Notes under the pieces: generated by a model
Seen by the model: only the letters and a program-made list of their open reading frames with translations
Told to the model about the DNA's origin: nothing
Database searches by the model: none
Program-made: the position numbers and the translations under genes
In this document: positions 17,390 through 25,085 of the stretch, piece by piece
How the letters are laid out: each line of letters begins with the position of its first letter
Position numbering within the stretch: position 1 is the stretch's first letter
Assembly: GCF_026672545.1 (NCBI RefSeq)
Contig: NZ_JAPPRJ010000002.1
Coordinates: 1,067,001-1,131,000, forward strand
Origin: Rhizobium sp. SL86
GTDB taxonomy: Bacteria; Pseudomonadota; Alphaproteobacteria; Rhizobiales; Rhizobiaceae
DNA: 64,000 nt
Reading direction: 5' to 3'

Positions 17390-18991
17390 ATGGAAGAGGC
17401 AGATTATATCATCGCGGGGGCAGGCCCCGCGGGCTGCGCGCTGGCAGCCCGATTGATTGCAGCACCAGACAAACCAAAGGTGATCCTGGTCGAGGCCGGC
17501 AGGCCGAAACCATCGCTCTTGTCCGTCGTGCCGATCGGCATGGCAGCGCGCGTTCCCTGGAAAAGCGCCGAGAACTATGCGCTGCAAACCATCCCTCAAA
17601 CGGCGCTAAATGGCCGGCGCGGTTATGTGCCGCGTGGACGCGGATTGGGCGGGTCGAGCCTCATCAATGCGATGATCTATGTGCGCGGCCAGCCTCAGGA
17701 CTATGACGGCTGGGCAGACCAGGGCTGCACCGGTTGGGGGTGGGATGAGGTTCTGCCGTTCTTCAAGCGGTCCGTGGCCAACCAACGCGGCGAGGACCTG
17801 TGGCACGGCGCAAACGGTCCCCTGTGTGTGAGCGATCTTGCCACGCAAAGCCCGCTCTCTCGCGCCTTCCTGGAGGCCGCACAAAGCTGCGGGGTGCCGT
17901 ACAACTCCGATTTCAACGGCGCCTCGCAGGAAGGCGTCGGCTTCTACCAGGTCTTCCAGCGGGATGGTCGCAGGCTCGATGCCGCACGGGCTTATCTTGG
18001 AGAGGCACCTTATCCGGAAAACCTTGTCGTTCTGAGCCGTACACAAGCCCTCTCCGTCGCCTTCGAGGGCCGAAAAGCCATCGGCCTTCACGTGCGTGGA
18101 GCAGGCGGCAAGCGGCTGATCCGGGCAAGACGCGAGGTCATCCTGTCTGCCGGCGCCATCGCCTCGCCCAAGCTGCTGATGCTGTCGGGCGTTGGTCCTG
18201 CCAAACATCTTACCTCGCTGGGCATCCCGGTGATCCTTGACCTGCCGGGCGTCGGCCGGAACCTGCAGGATCATCTGGACTACACCGTCAACGTGAAGAT
18301 CCGGTCCCGTGGCCTGTTGGGTTATACGCCATCGGCCATCGCCGAGGTCCTGACGAGCCTGCCGGCATTCCGCAGGGGCCAGGGCATCATGACGAGCAAT
18401 GTCGCCGAGACCGGCGGTTTCGTGCGCAGCAGTCCTGACATCGACCGGCCGGACCTTCAGCTGCACTGCTGTATCGGGCTGGTGGACGATCACGCCCGCC
18501 ACTTCCACGTCTCGACGGGCATTGCGCTGCATGTCTGCGTGCTGAGACCAGAAAGCCGTGGTCGGATTACGCTCACATCCGGCAACCCGGACGACCCTGC
18601 GCTGATCGACCCCAACTTCCTCTCAGAACCGCAGGATCTGGCGCTACTGATGCGAGGAGCGCGGCTTGCCCACGCCATCCTGCGGGCACCGGCGCTCGCC
18701 CGTTACAGTGGCCGTCCGCTTTACCCCGTCGATGACACGGATCAGACGGCCCTCGAAGCGGCGATCCGCGAGCGAGCCGATTCGATCTACCATCCCGTCG
18801 GAACCTGCCGCATGGGAATTGACGATGGTGCCGTGGTCGATCCCACTCTCAAGGTCCGCGGCATTGACCGGCTGAGGATCGTTGACGCTTCGATCATGCC
18901 GACGCTGATCAGCGGCAACACACAGGCGCCAACCGCCATGATCGGCGAGAAGGCGGCGGACCTGATTTGCAGGAGAGACGCGAGCGGCTGA
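17390..18991 (+). CDS. GMC-family FAD-dependent alcohol oxidoreductase
   Basis: A 533-aa flavoprotein of the choline/alcohol dehydrogenase group. The N-terminal dinucleotide fold is IIAGAGPAGCALAARL (residues 7-22), the GMC signature PRGRGLGGSSLINAMIYVRG spans 81-100, and the C-terminal active-site region contains YHPVGTCRMG and SGNTQAP with the conserved His and Asn. The family oxidises primary or polyol-type alcohols to aldehydes. It is probably controlled by the TetR protein upstream. No specific substrate can be assigned; gluconokinase downstream suggests, but does not show, a link to sugar or polyol use. Confidence 0.88.
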   Translation: MEEADYIIAGAGPAGCALAARLIAAPDKPKVILVEAGRPKPSLLSVVPIGMAARVPWKSAENYALQTIPQTALNGRRGYVPRGRGLGGSSLINAMIYVRGQPQDYDGWADQGCTGWGWDEVLPFFKRSVANQRGEDLWHGANGPLCVSDLATQSPLSRAFLEAAQSCGVPYNSDFNGASQEGVGFYQVFQRDGRRLDAARAYLGEAPYPENLVVLSRTQALSVAFEGRKAIGLHVRGAGGKRLIRARREVILSAGAIASPKLLMLSGVGPAKHLTSLGIPVILDLPGVGRNLQDHLDYTVNVKIRSRGLLGYTPSAIAEVLTSLPAFRRGQGIMTSNVAETGGFVRSSPDIDRPDLQLHCCIGLVDDHARHFHVSTGIALHVCVLRPESRGRITLTSGNPDDPALIDPNFLSEPQDLALLMRGARLAHAILRAPALARYSGRPLYPVDDTDQTALEAAIRERADSIYHPVGTCRMGIDDGAVVDPTLKVRGIDRLRIVDASIMPTLISGNTQAPTAMIGEKAADLICRRDASG

Positions 18992-19100
18992 GCCGTCTGG
19001 CCTGCGGCTCCTCGGTGGCATCCGCTGAGGCCGCGGCAGGACAAGCGCGACTTGAACCCGGCGCATGCCGCTGCATATTGCTCTACAGCCAGGACAGGAG

Positions 19101-19673
19101 ATGATCGCCCCGATGACAAATGACATGACAACCGCTGCAGAAGCTTTGCCACGCCGCATCGTCCTGATGGGCGTAGCGGGTTCCGGCAAATCGACGGTTG
19201 GTGAAGCGTTCGCCCGGCAGACCGGCACGGCCTACAAGGATGGCGACGATCTGCATCCTGCTGCCAATATCGCCAAGATGAGCCGCGGCGAACCTTTGAC
19301 CGATGAGGACCGCTGGCCGTGGCTGACGCTGGTCGGTGAAGCACTGGCACAAGCGGAAACAACGCTTACAATCGGTTGCTCGGCGTTGAAGCGCCGCTAC
19401 CGGGAACACATTCGCTCAAAGGCCGGAGGGCCGGTTCTTTTCGTGCATCTTGCAGGGTCGCGTGCGGTGATCGAAAGCCGTATGGGCGCCCGTACCGGCC
19501 ATTTCATGCCGACCTCGCTGCTTGACAGCCAGTTCGCCGCCCTGGAACCGCCTGAGGCGGATGAGCATGCGGTGACGGTCGATATTGATCAGCCGCTCGA
19601 CACCCTGGTCGCGGAGATCATCGAGAAGCTCGCCGCCCCTGCCCTAAGAGACGCCATCACTGCGACGCGTTAA
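19101..19673 (+). CDS. gntK: Gluconokinase (GntK type)
   Basis: A 190-aa P-loop kinase that phosphorylates D-gluconate to 6-phosphogluconate, feeding the pentose-phosphate and Entner-Doudoroff routes. The start at 19101 follows AGGACAGGAG. Walker A GVAGSGKS is at residues 24-31, followed by the GntK-typical YKDGDDLHPAANIAKMSRGEPLTDEDRWPWL and CSALKRRYRE. It ends 17 bp inside the facing TRAP binding-protein gene. No gluconate permease is adjacent. Confidence 0.92.
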   Translation: MIAPMTNDMTTAAEALPRRIVLMGVAGSGKSTVGEAFARQTGTAYKDGDDLHPAANIAKMSRGEPLTDEDRWPWLTLVGEALAQAETTLTIGCSALKRRYREHIRSKAGGPVLFVHLAGSRAVIESRMGARTGHFMPTSLLDSQFAALEPPEADEHAVTVDIDQPLDTLVAEIIEKLAAPALRDAITATR

Positions 19674-20640
19674 GGATCTGGTGGATGAGGTCGGCGGCAC
19701 CTCTGGTTTTCAGGACACCGTCCCAGACCGGACGTACCGCCTTCTGGAAGGCGGTCGTATCGACATCGCGGTTGATAATCATGCCCTTCTGTGCCAGCAG
19801 CGAGAGGATTTCCTCCTCCTGGGCACGGCTTAGCCGGCGCTGCTGGTCGATCGCCGCCTTGACCACATCCAGCAGCATCTGCTGAGCCTCGGGCTTGAAG
19901 CCGTCAAAACTCTTTCGGCTCATCATGATGGCGAGCGGCGAATAGGCGTGCTGGGTCAGTGACAGGTATTTCTGCACCTCATGAAAACGGTAGGACAGCA
20001 CAATACCGAGCGGATGATCCTGCGCATCGACAAGCCCCGCCTCCAGCGCCGCATAAAGCTCGGTCACCGGGATCTGCTGCGTTTTGGCGCCGAACAGCGT
20101 GAACATCTGGTTCAGCGGCGCCGCATTGTTGACCCGCATCTGCAAACCCGTCAGATCCTCGGGCTTGCGGATCGGGTCGCGATTGTTGGTGATGTTACGG
20201 TAGCCATTCTCTGGATAACCGAGCAGCTTCAGACCATGCGGAGTGAACTTCTCCGCTACGCTGGAACCGATCGGCCCATCCAGTACCTTGTAGGCTGCCT
20301 GCCTGTCCGGGAAGATGAAGGGCAGCTCGAAGACAGCGGCCTCCGGCACGAGCCCGGTGAAGTTGTTGAGGCCGGAGATCACGATATCGATGACGCCGGC
20401 CTGCGCGCCTTCGATCATCTGCGCGTCATTGCCCAGTTGGCCCTGGGGGAAGACGTAGACCGCCATTTCCCCTTGTGACCTGGCGCTCACCTCCTGCTGG
20501 ATGAAAAGCGCAAGGATCTGCTGCAGATCACTCTCCGGCGCCGCATGCGCCAACTTCAGCTGGACCTGTGCCTCCGCCGGCACGAGGCCGACCGCCAGCG
20601 ACAGCGCCAGAAGCGCAACCACCTTCCACAGCCTTATCAC
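19657..20640 (-). CDS. Orphan TRAP transporter solute-binding protein (DctP family)
   Basis: A 327-aa periplasmic binding protein starting with GTG at 20640, with GGGAGGG a few bases upstream. The signal peptide ends VPAEA. DctP features include LKLAHAAPESD, PQGQLGNDAQMIEGAQAGVIDIV, AAVFELPFIF and the carboxylate-binding region LTGLQMRVNNAAPLNQMFTLFGA. TRAP systems need membrane subunits DctQ and DctM, and neither is found in this window, so the partner must be elsewhere. It follows the PLP-enzyme gene by 101 bp on the same strand and may share its transcript. Confidence 0.88.
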   Translation of the reverse strand: MIRLWKVVALLALSLAVGLVPAEAQVQLKLAHAAPESDLQQILALFIQQEVSARSQGEMAVYVFPQGQLGNDAQMIEGAQAGVIDIVISGLNNFTGLVPEAAVFELPFIFPDRQAAYKVLDGPIGSSVAEKFTPHGLKLLGYPENGYRNITNNRDPIRKPEDLTGLQMRVNNAAPLNQMFTLFGAKTQQIPVTELYAALEAGLVDAQDHPLGIVLSYRFHEVQKYLSLTQHAYSPLAIMMSRKSFDGFKPEAQQMLLDVVKAAIDQQRRLSRAQEEEILSLLAQKGMIINRDVDTTAFQKAVRPVWDGVLKTRGAADLIHQILNASQ

Positions 20641-20741
20641 GGACACCCCCTCCCGGTCGGACAGACACGAGAGGAAGACTACCACAAAAGAGGAAACAAT
20701 CCTGCTTCACAGTCGAGACAAGTTTTCGTATTGCCGCACCC

Positions 20742-22193
20742 TCAGGCCGCTTGCGGAAAGAAGATCGCCCGCGACGGATCGACACCGTACTGGCACACAT
20801 GCGCGGGCGCATCCATGGCGAGCTGGCTGACGCTTTCCAGGATAAACGCCACTTTCTCCGGAGACAGAAGAACGGACAGGTTGAGGCGGGTGAAACCGGG
20901 CTTTTCCATCTCCTCGCCCGCCAGGATCGCAGCGCGCAGCCGGGCGGATTCCTCGTCTGAAATGTTCAGGAGCCGATGCACATAAGGTCCTGCGCAGGCG
21001 CAGCCGCCGCGGGCCTGGATGCCGAAGCGATCCGACAGCATACGGGTGACGAGCTGCTGGTGGATATAACCGCCTTGACCATCCCGCACGCGGAAGGAAA
21101 AGATCGGCAGGCGCGCTGCGGTGAGCGAGCCCAGCAGTTCGAGGCGCGGATGGTGGCGCCAGGCCTCGAGCGCCTGCTGTGTCAGTTGCCGGTTACGGGC
21201 CGCCATGATGTCGTCGCCGATCACCTCCTTCACCAAAAAAGCAAGGGCTGCGCGTATATCGCCGACGACATTCGGCGTGCCGGCCTCTTCGCGCGCCTCC
21301 AGCTTTTCGGCATAATCATGTCCCTGCGAGGAAACGAAGCGCACCGTGCCGCCGCCGCTCCAGGTGGGGGTCTGCCGCGACACCGCATCGCGCCGCAGGA
21401 TCAGCACGCCGGAGGCGCCCGGGCCGCCGATGAACTTGTGCGGCGAGACCACGATCGCATCGATTTCGGCATGCTCCTCCGGCACCATGACGATCGGCAG
21501 GTAGGGCCCGCCGCCGGCATAGTCCCAGATCATTGTGGCGCCCGCCTGTTTGACGATCCGGGTCAGGGCTGTGACGTCGGAGACGATCCCCGTGACATTG
21601 GAGGCGGCGGAGAAGGTGCAGATGACGCGCTGAAAACCCTTTGATTGAGCCAGAACCTCGGCCAGATGCGCCTGGTCCGGACCACCCTCGGCATCTTCGC
21701 GCAGTTCGACGATATCCGCGCCGCTCTCGCGCCAGGGCAGAATGTTGGAATGGTGCTCGTAGGGTCCGATGATGACGCGGGTTCCAGCTCGGTTGGCCTC
21801 GAACAGGCTGACCAATCGGTTGATGCCGGCGGTGGCGCCGGAGCCACAGAAGATCACCGCATGCCGCGCATCTGCGCCGCAGCAGCGAGCAATGGCGGCG
21901 CGGGCCTCGCGGCGCAGGCGGGTCACCATGCCACCGCAGAAGGAGGCTTCCGTATGGCTGTTGGCGTAGAAGGGCAGAACCTTCTGCAGGATGAAGCTTT
22001 CCACCGGCATCAGTGCACGGCCGGAAGCGACATAATCCGCATAGACCAGCGGCTTTTCGCCAAACGGACCGTCGATCAATGCGTCCTTGCCGATCAGCCC
22101 ATCGGCAAGGCTCTCCAGCACGTTGGCATTTTTGAGGTTCGCGGCGAACTCCGCCAGAAGCTGTGTTGTGGAACCGGTTGCTGTGCTTGCCAT
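20742..22193 (-). CDS. Class V aminotransferase / cysteine desulfurase-like PLP enzyme
   Basis: A 483-aa fold-type I PLP enzyme; ATG at 22193, with AAGGG upstream. The cofactor lysine is Lys253 in VVSPHKFIGGPGASG. Other markers are SGATAGINRL, the His pair YEHHSNILPW, MIWDYAGGGPY and a Cys-rich loop ARGGCACAGPYVH near the end. These place it with the CsdA/NifS-like class V group, but the sulfur-acceptor cysteine is not certain and the substrate could be another amino acid. It is divergent from an Lrp/AsnC regulator (22294), a common layout for amino-acid enzymes, and is upstream of the TRAP binding protein. Confidence 0.8.
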   Translation of the reverse strand: MASTATGSTTQLLAEFAANLKNANVLESLADGLIGKDALIDGPFGEKPLVYADYVASGRALMPVESFILQKVLPFYANSHTEASFCGGMVTRLRREARAAIARCCGADARHAVIFCGSGATAGINRLVSLFEANRAGTRVIIGPYEHHSNILPWRESGADIVELREDAEGGPDQAHLAEVLAQSKGFQRVICTFSAASNVTGIVSDVTALTRIVKQAGATMIWDYAGGGPYLPIVMVPEEHAEIDAIVVSPHKFIGGPGASGVLILRRDAVSRQTPTWSGGGTVRFVSSQGHDYAEKLEAREEAGTPNVVGDIRAALAFLVKEVIGDDIMAARNRQLTQQALEAWRHHPRLELLGSLTAARLPIFSFRVRDGQGGYIHQQLVTRMLSDRFGIQARGGCACAGPYVHRLLNISDEESARLRAAILAGEEMEKPGFTRLNLSVLLSPEKVAFILESVSQLAMDAPAHVCQYGVDPSRAIFFPQAA

Positions 22194-22293
22194 GCTGCTC
22201 GACCCTTGTTTTTGGCGTTGCAGCAAGCATAGACATTGCCGTGCGGTGATTTCATCGCCTATCTTTGCGAAAAATGACCACAGGATGTGTCAT

Positions 22294-22773
22294 ATGAACG
22301 ATGAACTGATCCAAATCGACGCGATTGATCGACGCATTCTGACCTTCCTCCAACAGGACGGTTCGCTGTCGCAGCGCGAACTGGCCGACAAGGTGGGGCT
22401 TTCCCAGAATGCCTGCTGGCGCAGACTTCAGCGGTTGCAGGAGACGGGTGTCCTTCGACATCTGCAGGCGAATGTCGATCTGGCGGCGCTAGGGCTGGAT
22501 CTCACCGTCTTCGTGATGATCCGTACCCGACATCACTCCAAGGAATGGGCGGAAAGCTTTCGCGCCCACGTGGACAAGATCCCGGAAGTGGTGGATTTCT
22601 ACCGGATCGGCGGTGACTGGGATTATCTTCTGAAGGTGGTGACGCGTGGCATGCGCGGCTACGATGCCTTCTACCAGAAACTCATCACCGGCTTTGATTT
22701 TTCCACCGTCACCGGCTTCTTTTCCATGGAAGCCATGCTCTCGAACCGGCCGACCGACCTGACCCGGTTATGA
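22294..22773 (+). CDS. Lrp/AsnC-family transcriptional regulator
   Basis: A 159-aa regulator with AGGA nine to ten bases before the ATG at 22294. The N-terminal winged helix (IDAIDRRILTFLQQDGSLSQRELADKVGLSQNACWRRLQRLQETGVL) is followed by the RAM ligand domain (RIGGDWDYLLKVVTRGMRGYDAFYQKL). It is divergent from the class V aminotransferase gene with 100 bp between, so that gene is the likely target and an amino acid the likely effector. Confidence 0.9.
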   Translation: MNDELIQIDAIDRRILTFLQQDGSLSQRELADKVGLSQNACWRRLQRLQETGVLRHLQANVDLAALGLDLTVFVMIRTRHHSKEWAESFRAHVDKIPEVVDFYRIGGDWDYLLKVVTRGMRGYDAFYQKLITGFDFSTVTGFFSMEAMLSNRPTDLTRL

Positions 22774-22868
22774 GCCGGCGCAATGCCGCCATGCAGGAAT
22801 GTCGCTTGCCGGACGGCCGATCCGGCGACATTTCATTGTGCAACGCACAGTGAAAAGGAACCGTTGCC

Positions 22869-23255
22869 ATGAGCGAACAACTGGACGAACCGCAGGGCGA
22901 TCTGACCCTGCGCACGCTGGCCATGCCGGCCGATGCCAATCCGGCGGGCGATATCTTTGGCGGCTGGGTGATGGCGCAGATGGACATTGCCGCCGGCATC
23001 GCCTCGTCCGAGCGCGCCCGCGGGCGCACCGTGACCGCCGCGATGAAGGAAATGATCTTCCGTCAGCCGGTGAAGGTGGGCGATACGCTGTGCATCTATA
23101 CGACGGTCACGCAGGTCGGACGCACCTCGATGACGCTTTCGGTCGAATGTTGGGTCCGCAGGCAGTTTTCCGAAACCCGGCAGAAGGTAACGCAAGCCAT
23201 CTTCGTGATGGTGGCGCTCGATGCTGCCGGCAAGCCGCGTCCGGTGGACAGCTGA
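22869..23255 (+). CDS. yciA: Acyl-CoA thioesterase, YciA-like hotdog protein
   Basis: A 128-aa single hotdog domain that hydrolyses acyl-CoA thioesters. The start has AAAAGGAA upstream. The YciA signature is present: LAMPADANPAGDIFGGWVMAQMD, with the catalytic Asp in GDIFGGW, then EMIFRQPVKVGDTLCIYT. It stands alone between the Lrp gene and the facing allophanate hydrolase gene, and a hairpin separates it from the latter. Confidence 0.9.
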   Translation: MSEQLDEPQGDLTLRTLAMPADANPAGDIFGGWVMAQMDIAAGIASSERARGRTVTAAMKEMIFRQPVKVGDTLCIYTTVTQVGRTSMTLSVECWVRRQFSETRQKVTQAIFVMVALDAAGKPRPVDS

Positions 23256-23281
23256 GGCTGGTGACGGCGCCAGCCTCAGCT
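23250..23281 (+). terminator. Hairpin terminator between yciA and atzF
   Basis: A perfect 12-bp stem (AGCTGAGGCTGG with its complement) and an 8-nt loop span the yciA stop codon and are followed by TCGTTCATTT. It separates two convergent genes. The T tract is imperfect, so termination may be partial or need Rho. Confidence 0.6.
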
Positions 23282-23285
23282 TCGT

Positions 23286-25085
23286 TCATTTGCGCGAGGC
23301 AATATAGGCGCGCCAGCCGCCGAGTTCGGTGATCTCCTGTGCCCCTTGCAGCGCGTAAGGTTCGCAGAGAAAGCCGGAGACCTGGGTGCCATCGTCCAGC
23401 GTCACCTTGCCGATGCCGAGCGGCGCCGGGATGTTCTGGACGAAACGGCCGAAGGCGGCGGGCGTCACCTTCCACACCTCGACCTCCAGTCCTTTGCCGA
23501 CAAAGCCAGGCTCTCGGATCAGGCCTGGCTTCGGCGGCGTGGTGTTGGGCAAAACGTAAAGCCGGTAGTCGCCCGCCGTACGGCAGGTCTTCACCAATTT
23601 CCCGCCGGGGCCGGTCAGTTCGTGGTTCAACGGCATGCCGGTCAGATGCGCGCCGACGACCATGATCGTCACGAGGCCGTCATCGGGCATCCCAACTTTG
23701 GAGGCGTCCGGCTGCGTAGCGGATCTGTCCTTGCCCATGCCGGACTTTGCGGCGCGATGCATTGCGTCCGCAAACGGCGCGAGTGCATCGTCTGAAAAGG
23801 AGGGGCCGAAGAAGGTTACGCCGTTCGGCAGGCCATCGGAACCGAAGCCGCCGGGCACCGCGATCGCCGCATAACCGAAGAGGTTGGCGAAGTTCGTGTA
23901 ACGCCCGAAATGGCTGTTCTTGACGATCGGGTCCGAGAGCATCGCCTCGACGGTGTAGGTGGTCGGCGAGGTCGGCAGCATCAGCACGTCGAGCTTTTCC
24001 CACTCAGCGATTGCCTTCTGACGCAGATGACCGAGTTTGTATTGCCCCTCGAAGGCGGCCACCGCATCATAGGCCTTGGCGCCTTCGATGATGGTGCGCA
24101 CGGTCGGATCGAAATCATCGGCATTGGTTGCGATGAAATCCCTGACCGCCGCCAGACGCTCGGCCACCCAGGGACCGTTATAGAGCAGTTCCGCCGCCTG
24201 CCGGAAAGGCGCGTAGTCGAAGGGGACGATGGTGGCCCCGAGCGATTTGGCCCGTTCGATGGCGGCGTCATAGAGCGCTTCCACCTCGGTATTGCCGAAA
24301 AATTCGCGCTCGGCTCCATCCAGCACACCGATGCGCAGGCCCGATCCGGGCAGGCTGGCTGGCACCGCTTTGCGGGAATAGGGATCGGCTGCGTCGTAGC
24401 CGTCCATGACCTTGCGGATCGCGACGCCATCACCGACGGTGGCTGCAAACACCGTCACCACATCAACGCTGCGGCAGGCGGGCACGACGCCGACATTCGG
24501 CACAAGTCCCGGCGTCGGCTTGATGCCAACAAGGTTGTTGAAGGCCGCCGGTACACGACCCGAACCGGCGGTATCGGTGCCCAGCGCGAAGCCTGCAAGG
24601 CCGGCACCCACCGCGACGGCAGAACCGGAGGAAGAACCGCCCGAGACATAGTCCCTGTTGAATACGGACCGTGGCGCGCCATAGGGCGAGCGCGTGCCGT
24701 TCAGACCGGTGGCGAACTGGTCGAGGTTCGTCTTGCCGATGACAATAGCGCCCGCCGCCTTCAGCCGCGCGACGACCGTTGCGTCCTTCTCCGGCTGATA
24801 GGCGAAGGCCGGGCAGGCAGCGGTGGTCGGCAGGCCTGTCACATCGATGTTGTCCTTGACGGCGAAGGGCACGCCCCAGAGCGGCAGACTGTTCGGCTCC
24901 GGCGCGCGTTGCATCAACGCCTTTGCGGCCGACCGCAGATCCTCGTCGGGTGTCTCTGTGATGAATATCGCCGGATCGTCGGAGGCCTTGCGGCGCGCAA
25001 TCACCTCTTCCACCAGATCGAGCGGGGTGAGGCCGGAGGCATAGGCCGCCTTCAGCGCGGCAAGATCAAGCATGAGTGGCAGCAT
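23286..25085 (-). CDS. atzF: Allophanate hydrolase
   Basis: A 599-aa amidase-signature enzyme splitting allophanate to ammonia and CO2. The catalytic Lys is in AVKDNID (Lys77), the cis-Ser in GGSSSGSA (151-153) and the nucleophile Ser in DTAGSGRVP (Ser175). The C-terminal 130 residues form the extra AtzF/urea-amidolyase domain (GAHLTGMPLNHELTGPGG onward). The ATG directly follows the carboxylase stop (TGAATG) and has GGAGG 8 bases upstream. It is the last gene of the guanidine operon and removes the allophanate made by the carboxylase and deiminase. A shorter relative is encoded at 47488-48807. Confidence 0.93.
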   Translation of the reverse strand: MLPLMLDLAALKAAYASGLTPLDLVEEVIARRKASDDPAIFITETPDEDLRSAAKALMQRAPEPNSLPLWGVPFAVKDNIDVTGLPTTAACPAFAYQPEKDATVVARLKAAGAIVIGKTNLDQFATGLNGTRSPYGAPRSVFNRDYVSGGSSSGSAVAVGAGLAGFALGTDTAGSGRVPAAFNNLVGIKPTPGLVPNVGVVPACRSVDVVTVFAATVGDGVAIRKVMDGYDAADPYSRKAVPASLPGSGLRIGVLDGAEREFFGNTEVEALYDAAIERAKSLGATIVPFDYAPFRQAAELLYNGPWVAERLAAVRDFIATNADDFDPTVRTIIEGAKAYDAVAAFEGQYKLGHLRQKAIAEWEKLDVLMLPTSPTTYTVEAMLSDPIVKNSHFGRYTNFANLFGYAAIAVPGGFGSDGLPNGVTFFGPSFSDDALAPFADAMHRAAKSGMGKDRSATQPDASKVGMPDDGLVTIMVVGAHLTGMPLNHELTGPGGKLVKTCRTAGDYRLYVLPNTTPPKPGLIREPGFVGKGLEVEVWKVTPAAFGRFVQNIPAPLGIGKVTLDDGTQVSGFLCEPYALQGAQEITELGGWRAYIASRK

